A DNA stretch of 64,000 nt from JAHCHG01 sp041745765 (GCA_041745765.1 JBGTIH010000048.1:17566-81565), one strand, 5' to 3'. Counted from the first letter of the stretch, positions 40,374-50,854 are shown. The notes: a model not told the origin generated them from the letters alone. Translations and numbers: made by a program.

Positions 40374-43307
40374 TTACTCGTTGACTCTTTGGAATCCCGT
40401 AAAGGTCATCGAATAAATATACGGCGTTCCGGGCGGCAGACGGTTCGGGTCGAGAAATGTCGTGTCGAACGTCCAATCCCGAATCGGCGGATTATAAACC
40501 GCGTTGCAGCATTTCCAGAAACCGTTGTTGTTGCGCGATGTAAATAAATTAATGAGCGATCCGGCGTAGTTCAAACGCCGGTCAGACCATCGTTCTAAAT
40601 AGCGTTTGAAATTATGAATTCCGCCGTTAAGCTGTCCGAATTGGCTCGGATTATAGGTGTTACTCGTGTTTCCGGTAATCGCATCGCCGGTCAGCATTGC
40701 AAATCTAACCTGAGTTGCCGTTGCAAGTCGGTCGGCTTGTGTAAAGGGAAAACGAAAACTTTTTGCATCATCCCAATTGTTTGACAAAATCGTTACCGCG
40801 TCGGAAACGACGGCTGCCGGAATATGTGTCAGAGTGTTTTGCGGCAGATAGTTTTGTGAAGGCGCAGGCAGAGAACCTCCGGGTAGTGTAACTCCGGTCG
40901 CGTTATAGTTTCCCTGGACATACACACCATTTTCCGATGCAACAGTAAATCCTTTCGTTTGATCGGGTTTGCCGGCATCATAGATGCCAGGCAGAGTCGT
41001 TCCGTTAATTAAACGTACACCACGTCTGTAAAATCCGTGATCGGATGTTGCCGCCCGGCTTCTAAAAATTCTTCTATCATAAGGCGGGGCTTCCCAATTT
41101 GTCACAGAGCCGAAAAGTCTTCTTTCCAGCGTTCCGTTTTCGTTGACATCTTCATTATATTGCAGAACATTGTCGGGGAAAACGTCTTCCATATCATATT
41201 CGCCGTCAAAATCGGCATCGCCGCGGCGGTCGGAAATATATAAAACCCAGCCTTTATTTGCAGGAACATCAGCAGTTGTTAATGATTGACCTGCACCTTT
41301 GGCAATCGCAAAAGGTGTATTAGTCGGAAATTTACCGTTAAATTCACCTTGGAAAAATCTTCTGAGATTGGCAACATCAATATCAACCATACTCATTACG
41401 CCTGCTGACGGAACCTCATTTCCATTACTACCGGAAACACCGGTTGTATAAGTTGTTGAATCGTTTGGAACACCTTCGCGGGTATCAAACATCTTGATCG
41501 GAAATGGGACAATAGCATTATTATAAGAGGCGGTTGAGGTAAATCTTACGCATTGCAGGTGCTGATCCATTTCAACACTAGAGTTCATATTTGCATAAAC
41601 CGGTGAAGGTTCCGGTGCGGCAAATGTGTTTGCTTGTGTACCGGAATTTTTATTACAGGTTAATACCGTTCCAGGCGAAAGATTTCGACGATTAACGTAA
41701 TTATGATTCTCAGTTCCGATAGTTACAGCCGTAAGATGATCATGTCCTGTTTCATTAGGAATAGATACGCCCGGAATTGTAAAACGCTGTAATTTTATGA
41801 TTGAGCGCGCATCAGTTTTTAGCGGATGAGAATCCGCCAGGGTGTTTGAGCCATAACCCAGTATTTCAAAGCCGTTACTTGTCGCAACTCTTATTGGCGC
41901 ACGTTCTGTTACTCCAAGGCTAAGAAATTCTTCAGTAATATCCTTGGTTAAAGGAGCACCGACATTGTAATCGAAATCAACCAATTCAACTTTAATCCAT
42001 ATTTGTTTAGCCGCCGGAGTTTGAGCAAATCTGGTCGCATTGAAGGCAGTTGCTTGATACAAGTCTGTCATCTGTTTAGGCAAATATCCAATTGAAGTTC
42101 CTAAAGGTGCGTCAAGCTGGATTCCGCACTTTGTCGCAAGCGGAACGCCGACACAGCCCGGTAATCCGTTTCGGTTGTCTGCCAGAGAAATTCTCAAACC
42201 TTCCTTATTAGCGAATCTTTCGCGGGAAACAATCGGAATATCCTCCGTTGCCGCCGTAACGGCGACCGGCGCAGTTCCGCTAGATCTCATATCGCCGATG
42301 TTTTTCGGACGTTTAACAAGTTCGATCAAGTTGATGTTTAAGCGATAAAGCGGCAGATCGAGGCGCGGCGCGTCGGTTTCGAGATTGCCTTGAAAAACTG
42401 TTTTCTCGGTAGTCCAGGCATTGCGCTTACTGCACGGCGGAAGATTCGGATTATAAAGCGGTGAAGCCGGATCACCGAAAACATTCGCTCCGCTCGGATT
42501 GATACAAGTTACGCTTCCTCTGTGCGTCAGCAATTCTCGATAAGTTCCTGCGGCATCAGCAACAAATACTCCGTTTTGATTATCAGTTCCGTTTGCCAGA
42601 GCCGATCTTGTTTTCCAGATGTCATTTACCAATTCACCAACGGCGGTTGCTTTCGATCTGAAATAGATGCCGCCGCCCGAAGAAACCGGAAAAGCTGAAA
42701 CAAAAAAGTTTTGATTGGTGTGAACGCGACCGCCGAAGGTAAAGAGCGGCGGACGATTAAGTTCTAAATCGTCTTCAAAAAATATACCAAATTGGAATAG
42801 CGGAATACGGTCGTTCAAAAATCTGCGTCTTAATTGCGTTTCGACACCCGAATTTACATCTTTTGCCGTAATATCAACTTCGTATTCATCACGCAGAGCA
42901 TATAATCCGGCATACGTGCCGCCCGTGATCTCCGCCGCTACCGAATCGCCCGTTTGGACAATATTTTTGGTAAAAAGATAATTTGACTGGAGTTCGGGAA
43001 TCGGCAGTAATTTAGCTTTCACTTCGGCAATATCGGCGGCAGTCGGTGAAAGTTTTCTTTCAAAAATATCGGCAAAATCTCTGGTCGTTGATTCCAGACT
43101 AGCCATTGTCGCGGCGACTGCGCGGTTTTCGGAAGCATCATTGGCGGTAATAATCGTTTCGCTCGAAACCCTTGAAACAACTAAGGTTACGAAAGCTGCC
43201 AAGAGCAGCATTACCATAATTGCGATAACTAAAGCCGCGCCTTTTTCGGATTCGGATTTAGCAGATTTGCCGACTTTTTTTGACGTTAATTTAGATTTAC
43301 TCATCAT
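40374..43307 (-). CDS. Large PilX-type pilus assembly protein
   Basis: 977 residues from tandem ATGs with AAGGAAG upstream. The N-terminus is PilX-like: basic leader, then KGAALVIAIMVMLLLAAFVT and VSRVSSETIITANDAS. The remaining ~920 residues are a large beta-rich extracellular domain without recognised repeats, containing an acidic, calcium-site-like run (ADFDGEYDMEDVFP). PilX-class minor pilins normally have about 200 residues, so this is a giant variant, closer in size to PilY1 or adhesin-bearing tip proteins. It is the last gene of the operon FimT-PilV-PilW-PilX-like and may sit at the pilus tip. Confidence 0.8.
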   Translation of the reverse strand: MMSKSKLTSKKVGKSAKSESEKGAALVIAIMVMLLLAAFVTLVVSRVSSETIITANDASENRAVAATMASLESTTRDFADIFERKLSPTAADIAEVKAKLLPIPELQSNYLFTKNIVQTGDSVAAEITGGTYAGLYALRDEYEVDITAKDVNSGVETQLRRRFLNDRIPLFQFGIFFEDDLELNRPPLFTFGGRVHTNQNFFVSAFPVSSGGGIYFRSKATAVGELVNDIWKTRSALANGTDNQNGVFVADAAGTYRELLTHRGSVTCINPSGANVFGDPASPLYNPNLPPCSKRNAWTTEKTVFQGNLETDAPRLDLPLYRLNINLIELVKRPKNIGDMRSSGTAPVAVTAATEDIPIVSRERFANKEGLRISLADNRNGLPGCVGVPLATKCGIQLDAPLGTSIGYLPKQMTDLYQATAFNATRFAQTPAAKQIWIKVELVDFDYNVGAPLTKDITEEFLSLGVTERAPIRVATSNGFEILGYGSNTLADSHPLKTDARSIIKLQRFTIPGVSIPNETGHDHLTAVTIGTENHNYVNRRNLSPGTVLTCNKNSGTQANTFAAPEPSPVYANMNSSVEMDQHLQCVRFTSTASYNNAIVPFPIKMFDTREGVPNDSTTYTTGVSGSNGNEVPSAGVMSMVDIDVANLRRFFQGEFNGKFPTNTPFAIAKGAGQSLTTADVPANKGWVLYISDRRGDADFDGEYDMEDVFPDNVLQYNEDVNENGTLERRLFGSVTNWEAPPYDRRIFRSRAATSDHGFYRRGVRLINGTTLPGIYDAGKPDQTKGFTVASENGVYVQGNYNATGVTLPGGSLPAPSQNYLPQNTLTHIPAAVVSDAVTILSNNWDDAKSFRFPFTQADRLATATQVRFAMLTGDAITGNTSNTYNPSQFGQLNGGIHNFKRYLERWSDRRLNYAGSLINLFTSRNNNGFWKCCNAVYNPPIRDWTFDTTFLDPNRLPPGTPYIYSMTFTGFQRVNE

Positions 43308-43328
43308 CTTGAAACTTCCTTTTTTATA

Positions 43329-44402
43329 TTAACCAATATCGTAACTAAGATTTTTGGTGCTGAATGTAGATTTGATTTCTACCAGATTGTTTATTGTAAC
43401 GCCGTTTTCAACAACTTCGATTTTTGCCGTAACCGTTACATCAATCTGAACGACACTATTCATCATTTCCTGATTGAGACCGCCGTTTGAAGGATCGTCT
43501 GAAACAGTTCCATCCCGAAGCAGATATTTAACTTGAAAATTCTGGACGTTTGTAGCAATCGGCTGAATCTGAATTTGCTCGGCGGCAGGTCTGCCGGTGT
43601 TGTTTCCGAATGTTGTTCTGATTAAAGTTCCGTCATTTGTTACGCTGTAGCTGACCCAGACAATTTTTTTCGCTGTCGCATTGCTTGACGTATAATCCAT
43701 ACAACTCGTGTCTCCGGGCGATGAGCAGGCAACGAGTTTGCTTCTGGCATTTACCGTTCCGGTATAAGGCATATTGACTCTTAACGGATCAGTTCCTCCG
43801 GTTCGTAATGTTAATGTGTTGCCTGACGGAACTGCCGTAACCAAACCTAATGCCGTTCGGGATCCATCCGAGATCAAAAATAAATCGAAAGGGTTTGTAT
43901 AAGCCGTGTGTCCGGCTAATGTTGTCAGAGTTACGCCGTTTCCGCCGAAATCCGAAGCACCGGTAACGCTGACCGGTTTGCCGATATTAAAATTCGTGTC
44001 GCGGTAAATAAATGAAATCACATCTGTTTTGCCGCTCGGCAGAAGCGTATTGGTATTTATATCGTTTCCGGCGACAATCGCCGTTACCAGATCGTGTTCG
44101 GCACCTGCATCAGCCGGAATTCCGAGTCTGAGATTTAAGATATTATCAGGTGCATATCCACCGATACGGCTGTAACCGTATCCCGCATTTACGGCATCTC
44201 GTCCGATTGTGTTGAGCGATAAACGGGTGTTTTTAATAACTTCGGTTTGTCCGGAAGCGGACGTTTTCATCATTGATCCCATTCTCATCAAGCCATAAAT
44301 TGCCGACATAAAAATCAGGAAAATTACGATTGAAACCATCAATTCGACAAGTGAAAACCCCGATTCGCGGTTTATTTTTTTATTCTGCCGTAGATTTTGC
44401 AT
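43329..44402 (-). CDS. PilW-type minor pilin
   Basis: About 357 residues from the ATG at 44402; a TTG at 44429 is an alternative. A type III signal and prepilin helix are plain: ESGFSLVELMVSIVIFLIF, with processing after Gly and Glu5 in the mature form. The globular part contains RLSLNTIGRDAVNAGYGYS, characteristic of PilW proteins. Minor pilins prime type IV pilus assembly or form the tip. Flanked by the PilV-like gene upstream and the giant PilX-like gene downstream. Confidence 0.85.
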   Translation of the reverse strand: MQNLRQNKKINRESGFSLVELMVSIVIFLIFMSAIYGLMRMGSMMKTSASGQTEVIKNTRLSLNTIGRDAVNAGYGYSRIGGYAPDNILNLRLGIPADAGAEHDLVTAIVAGNDINTNTLLPSGKTDVISFIYRDTNFNIGKPVSVTGASDFGGNGVTLTTLAGHTAYTNPFDLFLISDGSRTALGLVTAVPSGNTLTLRTGGTDPLRVNMPYTGTVNARSKLVACSSPGDTSCMDYTSSNATAKKIVWVSYSVTNDGTLIRTTFGNNTGRPAAEQIQIQPIATNVQNFQVKYLLRDGTVSDDPSNGGLNQEMMNSVVQIDVTVTAKIEVVENGVTINNLVEIKSTFSTKNLSYDIG

Positions 44403-44438
44403 ATTTTTATAAAACTTTTTTTCGTTCAACGATGAAAT

Positions 44439-44993
44439 CTATTGATTATCAAACGGAAGATTGGTAATCAGAGTTGTGATTTTTTCCGTGCGTTTTAGCT
44501 GTCCGGCGACGAATCTGACGCTGATTTCAATTTTCTTTTTGCGGATTAAGGGAATGCCGGTTTCAGGCAGATCGGTAATGATGATTTGTCTTTCAAAACC
44601 TTGAATTTCCTCGCTCGTATTGGTATAACCGCCGACGGTGCAATTTTGTCCGGTTGCACAGGCATCATCAGCCGTGCCGTTTATTCCGTCTTTTCCGGCA
44701 TCGAGTCTGACAGGTCTCCAGCCGGTCAGGAATATTCCGCCCGTTACGCTGTTATTATTGATCGCATTCCAATTGTTTAACGGATTTTCGTTTCGCAGAT
44801 CGCGGGCAGCAAAAATTGATTCGAGTGCTGATGAACTTACCTGTCGGGCGATATTGCGGTTATCTGATTCAAATTCGCGGATCATCGCCAGAGAAATTGC
44901 CGAAATCATCGCGCCAACGCCGATGGTCATTATCATAATCGCAAAAATGACTTCTAAATAACTGAAGCCGCTTTGATTTTCTTTGTTCTTCAT
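44439..44993 (-). CDS. PilV-type minor pilin
   Basis: 184 residues. Prepilin leader and helix QSGFSYLEVIFAIMIMTIGV match PilV, including the usual L-E-V near the cleavage. AGGAAC upstream of the ATG acts as RBS. It includes a Cys pair (CATGQNC) within a loop that may form a disulfide. Second gene of the minor-pilin operon. Confidence 0.87.
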   Translation of the reverse strand: MKNKENQSGFSYLEVIFAIMIMTIGVGAMISAISLAMIREFESDNRNIARQVSSSALESIFAARDLRNENPLNNWNAINNNSVTGGIFLTGWRPVRLDAGKDGINGTADDACATGQNCTVGGYTNTSEEIQGFERQIIITDLPETGIPLIRKKKIEISVRFVAGQLKRTEKITTLITNLPFDNQ

Positions 44994-45064
44994 AACTTTT
45001 GTTCCTGCTTAGGAAAACGAAATTATCCGGTTTTTAATTTTAAAAATAATAAAATTAAAAACTG

Positions 45065-45751
45065 TTATTTTGTCCAATTTGAACAAGTTCCGCCGGAAAA
45101 CAGACATTTCCACATTCTGATCGAACCCGAACTTGCCATAGTCGTAATTCCCCGCATTACTTGAGCGTTTGTCGGAGTTACCGAGTTGTCATTGACGTGT
45201 TTTGACCAGACATAAATGGTCGAACCCGTCGGAACTGCATTGTCGCCGACCGCATTCGTGCCGGCATTAACGACTGTTCCGTTGCGCTGAAAACGCAAAA
45301 CTATGACGCTGTTTCCGCTGCTGAGAGGATGAGTGCTTGAGGCGTATGGAGTTACGGGAACCGGCGATAATTCGACCGGAGCATTCGTTACATTTGCCGG
45401 TTTCGAGCCGATATAAACGCCGTTATCCATAAATCTCGATGATTTTATAACGACATCATCGGAAGCATTGCCCGCTGCTTTTTCGTCAATCAAACGAATC
45501 ATTCGGAGTGTTGCATTTATTTCAACCCGCATTGTTGATCTTTGACTAAGTGAACGCTGTCTGGCTTCCTGTAAAATGTCAATAATCTGAAGCGTTTGCG
45601 AATCGGCTTCGTGCATTTTTTGTGTCGTCATAGTCATTAGCGCAACTACGCTGATGACGGAGATGATTGTGACGACAACGACCAGTTCAGCGATAGAAAA
45701 CCCCATTTCAGATTTCCGATCTTTAAGATTTTGTTGAGTTGAATTGTTCAT
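45065..45751 (-). CDS. GspH/FimT-type minor pilin
   Basis: 228 residues. The signature is SEMGFSIAELVVVVTIISVI, then ADSQTLQIIDILQEARQRSL-SQRSTMRVEIN, typical of FimT/GspH (removal of the leader after Gly; Glu5 conserved). It ends with two cysteines (WKCLFSGGTCSNW). First gene of the four-gene minor-pilin operon. It is divergent from the FHA/PBP/RodA/PP2C group, with about 225 bp of promoter-containing DNA in between. Confidence 0.88.
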   Translation of the reverse strand: MNNSTQQNLKDRKSEMGFSIAELVVVVTIISVISVVALMTMTTQKMHEADSQTLQIIDILQEARQRSLSQRSTMRVEINATLRMIRLIDEKAAGNASDDVVIKSSRFMDNGVYIGSKPANVTNAPVELSPVPVTPYASSTHPLSSGNSVIVLRFQRNGTVVNAGTNAVGDNAVPTGSTIYVWSKHVNDNSVTPTNAQVMRGITTMASSGSIRMWKCLFSGGTCSNWTK

Positions 45752-45978
45752 ATCGAATTAGTTTGGAATGATTTAAAGAAACTTATGCAAAACGCCTTTT
45801 ATAAAATAACAAAAAGTTTTAACAATTGTCAACATATAAATAATTTCAGAAATTCGTGAATTGCGAAGTTTTATCGGTATAATCTGGATTATGTCTTTAT
45901 AAAAAGGTTTTTTTAAGATAAAATTAACGGCATAAACATCTGACGAGTTTTTTTCGTAAATAAAAGAAAGTGTTTAAT

Positions 45979-47106
45979 ATGAGCAATAATCAGTCAATAA
46001 AAACGAAAAAAACAATGTCACCGGATTGGTTTTTGAAAGGGGTTTTGACGAAAATCGGTGAGACTTTTGACCGTTTAACCGGCAGAAACTGGAAACCTTC
46101 AAGCAGTCTGGCAACGAGTGAATTGATTGAAAGAATCAAATTACTGCTCGATGCCGAAGTTAGAGATTCCGGCAAAGACGGAAAATTCGTTCCGCATAAT
46201 ATCAAGCTGAAAATGCAATGGGATAAATTTTCGACCGATTCCGATAAAGCGATAGATTTGCTCAAAAACGAACTTCACATCGCCGCGATTGACCACATAA
46301 ACGATAGACGTTATTACACTTACGCACCGATAAATATCGAAATAAAGCCTGATTATTTCACCGAAGGTGTAAAACTTCTGGCGAGTTTTGATAAATTTGA
46401 CGAAGAAGAACGCGAAGTTGCCGTCAATGTAACTCTACCGGATTTGAAGGTTAAAGATTTGATTCCGGCGGCGGAAAAACCCGTCGAACCGGAAACGGAA
46501 GTTTTTGTTGTCGGATTTAACTTGAACGGAAAACCGAAAGAAATCGAATTCAAATTCGGTTTGGGCGAACGAAAAAGCGTCGGGAGAACGAAGGAAAACG
46601 ATTTAATGCTTGATGATACAAGTGTTTCCAAAATTCACGCGGCTTTTGTTTTTAACAGCCACAGCAGATTGATGCTTGCCGATACGGGTTCGACCAACGG
46701 AACTTTCATTAACGGGAAACGTATCGCTTACGGCAGAGCGTTTAATATCGGCGACGGCGATATTCTAAAATTTGGAACGGTCGAAGTTTCCTTAAAACAC
46801 ATCGAAAGAGAGTCGGAAATCGTTGAAATTGAAGAAGTTGAGCCGGAATTGTCACCAGCGGACAGCAAAGATGAGAGTGAAAATTTTGAGAAAACCGAGA
46901 TTTTATTAACCGAGAATAATGCGGAAAATTCCGAGACTTTCAAAACTCCCGAAGAACAAAGAGAGTTTTCCGATTCCGTAAATTTTACGGACGAAGATTT
47001 TCCCGCTTCGGAGGAGATTGAAAAAGAAAGTCAAACTGAAAACAGCGCAGTAAATCCGACCGAAAAGGGAATTATTCTGGATTTCGGCGAACAAAAAACG
47101 GATTAA
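45979..47106 (+). CDS. FHA-domain protein with FhaA-like N-terminal region
   Basis: About 375 residues. The ATG at 45979 has AAGAAAG 9 nt upstream; an in-frame GTG at 45970 is less well placed. Residues 1-130 (LTKIGETFDRLTGRNWKPSS; KFVPHNIKLKMQWDKF) resemble the DUF3662 region of FhaA. The FHA domain spans about 175-270, with SVGRTKENDLMLDD, the pThr pocket SKIHAAF and TGSTNGTFING. The acidic, Thr/Ser-rich C-terminal tail has potential phosphorylation sites. It heads a plus-strand operon with the class B PBP (23-nt gap), so it is probably a scaffold for kinase-controlled wall synthesis. Confidence 0.87.
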   Translation: MSNNQSIKTKKTMSPDWFLKGVLTKIGETFDRLTGRNWKPSSSLATSELIERIKLLLDAEVRDSGKDGKFVPHNIKLKMQWDKFSTDSDKAIDLLKNELHIAAIDHINDRRYYTYAPINIEIKPDYFTEGVKLLASFDKFDEEEREVAVNVTLPDLKVKDLIPAAEKPVEPETEVFVVGFNLNGKPKEIEFKFGLGERKSVGRTKENDLMLDDTSVSKIHAAFVFNSHSRLMLADTGSTNGTFINGKRIAYGRAFNIGDGDILKFGTVEVSLKHIERESEIVEIEEVEPELSPADSKDESENFEKTEILLTENNAENSETFKTPEEQREFSDSVNFTDEDFPASEEIEKESQTENSAVNPTEKGIILDFGEQKTD

Positions 47107-47129
47107 TTTACCGAAGGTATTTCAAACAA

Positions 47130-49028
47130 ATGAGAATTCTAATATTTCTCCTACAAATTGATTGGGAAAAACTTCGCCCTGAGAATATTTTCGGCAGACA
47201 GATTCTCGAACGCACACCAGCGGGTTTGACGGTCGTTTATCTAATCGCCGCCGCAGTTTTAGTATTTTTATTGCTGATTACATTGTTCGGCAAATATCGC
47301 CAAAAATTTGTTTTTGAAGAAAATTTGCCGAAGGAAGTCAAGCGAAAGCTGACAACAACACTAACCAACAGAAGTTTGCGGGTTTGGCAATTCGTCTTTG
47401 TCATTCTCGCCTTTTTCGTTTATGGATTTCACGTCTATTGGACGTATTTTGCCGATAATTCAAACGAACAATATCAAGCCGTTATGTATAAAGATTTGCG
47501 GAATCGGCGGATTATGGCGGCGAATCTGCGCGGCTGGATGTTTGATCGTTCGGGAAATCTCGGAAGCGCACTGGCTTATTATAAAGTTGATACAAACGGC
47601 GATATAAACCGTTCGTTCGCGCTCGAAAAAGAGATGGCACATCTTTTGGGAACGGAACGCGGAACGCCCGGACTCGAACGCGCAATCTATAAAAGAACCG
47701 AAAACACAACGCCCGAAGCGTGGCAAGTTTTAACCAGAATCAAAAAAGCCGAAGAAGAACAGCGCGACGTAATCGTTACGCTTGACCGCGACCTGCAAGC
47801 CTTTATTGCCCAAGAGCTGGAAGGAAAAAAAGGTGCAGTCGTGGTTTTAAATCCGCAGACCGGCGATGTTTTGGCGATATATTCAAATCCTTCGTTTAAT
47901 TTGAGCGAAGCCCAAACTCTCGACGGTTGGTTGCAGCTTGAGGGCAACAAAAAAGATAATCCGCTTCTGAATCGGGCGATGCGCGAATACTACATTCCGG
48001 GTTCGACCTTTAAGACTTTTACAATGATTTCCGCTTTTCGCGCCGGAAAACAAAACACGCAATTACAAAGTTCGGGCGAAGGTTATATTCCGTTTCGCGG
48101 TTCGCGTCCGATTTTCGATTCAAACGGCGGATGTGCTTCGCCTTACGGCTGTTCAAACTTAAACATCGCACAAGCCTTTGAAGCGTCGAGCAATCAGTAT
48201 TTTACGCAGATGGCGGTTGTTCTCGGACGCGAAAGACTGCGTGAAACTGCCGGAAAGTTCGGGATTTTAGCCGTTGAAACTCCCGAAGAAACGCTTCAGC
48301 ACAAATTATTTCCCGAAATCTGGAATGCAAGCAGCGATGCACTGAAAAATGCGATTGCGCCCGAACAATCAACTCTTGTAACCGGCAGTAAAATATCGGC
48401 TTACGATCTCGCGCTCGAAGGAATGGGACAAGGTTATGCGGGACAAATGACTCCGTTTCAGATGGCTCTGATTACTGCGGGAGCGGCGAATTTACAGGGA
48501 AATCTGATGAAACCGCGCATTGAAATGAATCAGCCGCCGGAAGTCTTTTCAAATCTGCTGACGCCGCAGCAAGCCGCGCAGGTGCGCGACATAATGGCGC
48601 TCGTTACGGAAGGCGCGGGCGGAACGGCGGTCAGAGTATTTGCAAATGTTCGCCAAGCGGGAATTCGCACGGGCGGAAAAACCGGAACGGCGGAAAAAAT
48701 CGTGCCGCTTTACGACGAAAAAACAGGTTTGCTGAAAACAATTACAAAAAAACGCAAGAATGCAACCGGCGAAATCGAAGAATATAAAGAAGCACAGCGG
48801 TATAAAAGAAATGACAGTTGGTATATTTCGTTTGCTCCGCTTGAAAATCCGCAGGTAGCAATCGCGGTCGTCGTCGAAGGCGGCGGTTACGGGGCGACGA
48901 TTGCCGCGCCGATTGCTTCAAGAGTTGTGATGAAAGCCGCAGAATTAGGACTTTTGGGCGAAAAATACACGCCGAAAAAGAAACCCGTAGAAACGAAACC
49001 GAAAAAAACACCACCGAAAAAGCGTTGA
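47130..49028 (+). CDS. Class B penicillin-binding protein (PbpA/PBP2-like transpeptidase)
   Basis: 632 residues. Unusually it has two N-terminal membrane helices (about 30-52 and 86-106). Transpeptidase motifs are IPGSTFKTF (SxxK, serine near 291), ASSNQYF (SxN, near 354) and GGKTGTAEK (KTG, near 517). The short N-terminal 'dimerization' region (RGWMFDRSGN) and overall layout recall actinobacterial PbpA rather than E. coli PBP2. The C-terminus is very basic (KKPVETKPKKTPPKKR). It cross-links peptidoglycan and is followed 39 nt later by its expected partner, an FtsW/RodA glycosyltransferase. Confidence 0.92.
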   Translation: MRILIFLLQIDWEKLRPENIFGRQILERTPAGLTVVYLIAAAVLVFLLLITLFGKYRQKFVFEENLPKEVKRKLTTTLTNRSLRVWQFVFVILAFFVYGFHVYWTYFADNSNEQYQAVMYKDLRNRRIMAANLRGWMFDRSGNLGSALAYYKVDTNGDINRSFALEKEMAHLLGTERGTPGLERAIYKRTENTTPEAWQVLTRIKKAEEEQRDVIVTLDRDLQAFIAQELEGKKGAVVVLNPQTGDVLAIYSNPSFNLSEAQTLDGWLQLEGNKKDNPLLNRAMREYYIPGSTFKTFTMISAFRAGKQNTQLQSSGEGYIPFRGSRPIFDSNGGCASPYGCSNLNIAQAFEASSNQYFTQMAVVLGRERLRETAGKFGILAVETPEETLQHKLFPEIWNASSDALKNAIAPEQSTLVTGSKISAYDLALEGMGQGYAGQMTPFQMALITAGAANLQGNLMKPRIEMNQPPEVFSNLLTPQQAAQVRDIMALVTEGAGGTAVRVFANVRQAGIRTGGKTGTAEKIVPLYDEKTGLLKTITKKRKNATGEIEEYKEAQRYKRNDSWYISFAPLENPQVAIAVVVEGGGYGATIAAPIASRVVMKAAELGLLGEKYTPKKKPVETKPKKTPPKKR

Positions 49029-49067
49029 TTCTTGAACTTTAAACTTTGAACTTTGGACTTTTAATTT

Positions 49068-50750
49068 ATGAAAAGCCGCGCATCAACACATTTTTTTATT
49101 TTGATCTTAGTTGCCGTCATCACGGCAATCGCTCATTATTCTATTTATTACGGCGCGTTGATTCGCGGTTATGAAACTTCTTGGCTGACCGGGGGGCGAA
49201 ATATCGTTTTGCTTTTAATTTTGGCATTTCTGCCGATCTTTCTGTCGCGGTTTGCGAAATATAAGGGAAATTGGACGCTTTACACTTCGGCGGTTTTGCT
49301 TTTTTCAATTGGTTTGACGGTTCAATACAGACTTTTTTCCGATCCCGAATATACTTCGCGCAAGGATAAAGCCGAAGCGCGGCAGGAAAAAATCAAAACT
49401 CTGCAATTAAATTACATACAGGAAAATTATTCGGCGGAAAAGAAACAAATGATGGGTTTGCCCGCAACTCCGCCTTCACCGGTTGATCTTTCCGAACGAA
49501 CGCCGCGCCAATCGAATGAAGACATTTCGGACGTTTTTCTTTCCGGGAAGACGATAATTCCTTTGTTTGCCTTCGCTTGTTTTATCGGCGCGTTAATTTT
49601 AACAAGGCGCGACGATGTTTTAAATCTATTGCAGAAAAACGGATTTCTGCTCGTTTTGCTGACTCTTGTGCCGCTTCTAATTGCGGCAGTTACGTCGAGC
49701 GCGGGAAAATCTATCGGAAATATGACTCCGTGGGAGCCTTCAAAAATTCCGTTTCTGATCGGTTTTGCGGCGATTCTGTCGGTATTATATAAAAATCTGG
49801 CGCGGACATACTGGGGGATTCCGCGCGCGAAAGATGTCGTTCCGCTTGTCTTTATGGCGATTTTGCCGTTTGTTCCGTTTTTCGTGCTGAAAGATTTCGG
49901 GCAAATGATGGTTTTCAGTTCGGTTTATGCAACGCTTTTTTTGATCGCCGTGCGGCGGCTTCCGCAGAGATTCGTTCTTGTCGGAAGCGTCGCTTTGCTC
50001 GTCAGCATTCTGGTTGTCGGTGCTTTGCCGGTTAAAACGCAGGAAAAAATTCCGCTTTTGCCGACGCTTGCTACGCCAGTTAAAACCGTTCTGCCGGACA
50101 GAATTCAGCAGCGATTTCATCTCTGGCTCGACGGTTTTAATCCGCCGACACCGGAAACAAGTTGGTGGAAAAACGATTACGACAATTATTATAAAAAACT
50201 GGTTGAAAAAGACCCGAAATTGCCGCAGATGCTTGAAGCCGACCCGAATCTGCAACGCTCGATAAATGTTGACGCGTGGTTTGATATTTTGGCGTTTCAG
50301 CCGGCGCAAGCTACCTTCGGATTAGCTTCCGGCGGAACGACCGGAAGAGGCTTGGGTTTGGGCTTTGTCGAACTTATTCCGGTTGCCGATTCCGATTATA
50401 TTTACGCCGCGCTTGCCGAAGAACTTGGACTTTTCGGCGGTCTGATTATTATTTTCGCACTTTTAATTTTTGTAAATGCCGGAGTCAGAACCGCGCTCGA
50501 TGCGCGTGATATGTTCAGCAAACTGTGCGCGATCGGACTTGCGGCATTTATCGGATTTCAGGCACTCGTCAATATGGGCGGAATTACGCGCGCGCTGCCG
50601 ATGACCGGAATCACTCTGCCGTTCGTCAGTCACGGCGGTTTCAGTTTGATTACGAGTTTCGTAATGCTCGGAATGCTGATGGCTTTTTCGCATCGAAACG
50701 CGATTGACAGAGAAAATAATCCGGCAAACGGTGATTTTACAGTTTCGTAA
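49068..50750 (+). CDS. FtsW/RodA/SpoVE-family peptidoglycan polymerase
   Basis: 560 residues, longer than RodA. It has about ten membrane segments and a long extracytoplasmic loop between about 115 and 160 (charged, DKAEARQEKIKTLQ). Family blocks are FGLASGGTTGRGLGLGFVEL, DSDYIYAALAEELGLFGGL and MTGITLPFVSHGGFSLITSF. SEDS proteins polymerise glycan strands together with a class B PBP, here the gene immediately upstream. The GGSSL motif of many family members is GGFSL. Probably the elongation or division polymerase of this organism. Confidence 0.92.
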   Translation: MKSRASTHFFILILVAVITAIAHYSIYYGALIRGYETSWLTGGRNIVLLLILAFLPIFLSRFAKYKGNWTLYTSAVLLFSIGLTVQYRLFSDPEYTSRKDKAEARQEKIKTLQLNYIQENYSAEKKQMMGLPATPPSPVDLSERTPRQSNEDISDVFLSGKTIIPLFAFACFIGALILTRRDDVLNLLQKNGFLLVLLTLVPLLIAAVTSSAGKSIGNMTPWEPSKIPFLIGFAAILSVLYKNLARTYWGIPRAKDVVPLVFMAILPFVPFFVLKDFGQMMVFSSVYATLFLIAVRRLPQRFVLVGSVALLVSILVVGALPVKTQEKIPLLPTLATPVKTVLPDRIQQRFHLWLDGFNPPTPETSWWKNDYDNYYKKLVEKDPKLPQMLEADPNLQRSINVDAWFDILAFQPAQATFGLASGGTTGRGLGLGFVELIPVADSDYIYAALAEELGLFGGLIIIFALLIFVNAGVRTALDARDMFSKLCAIGLAAFIGFQALVNMGGITRALPMTGITLPFVSHGGFSLITSFVMLGMLMAFSHRNAIDRENNPANGDFTVS

Positions 50751-50854
50751 AAAGCAAAAAAAATTCTATAAACACTTGGTTTTCTGTAATTAAAGTTCTA
50801 TTCTGTAACACAGGTTTTTCACAATAACACAAAACAACTTTCGGAGAATGTCAG

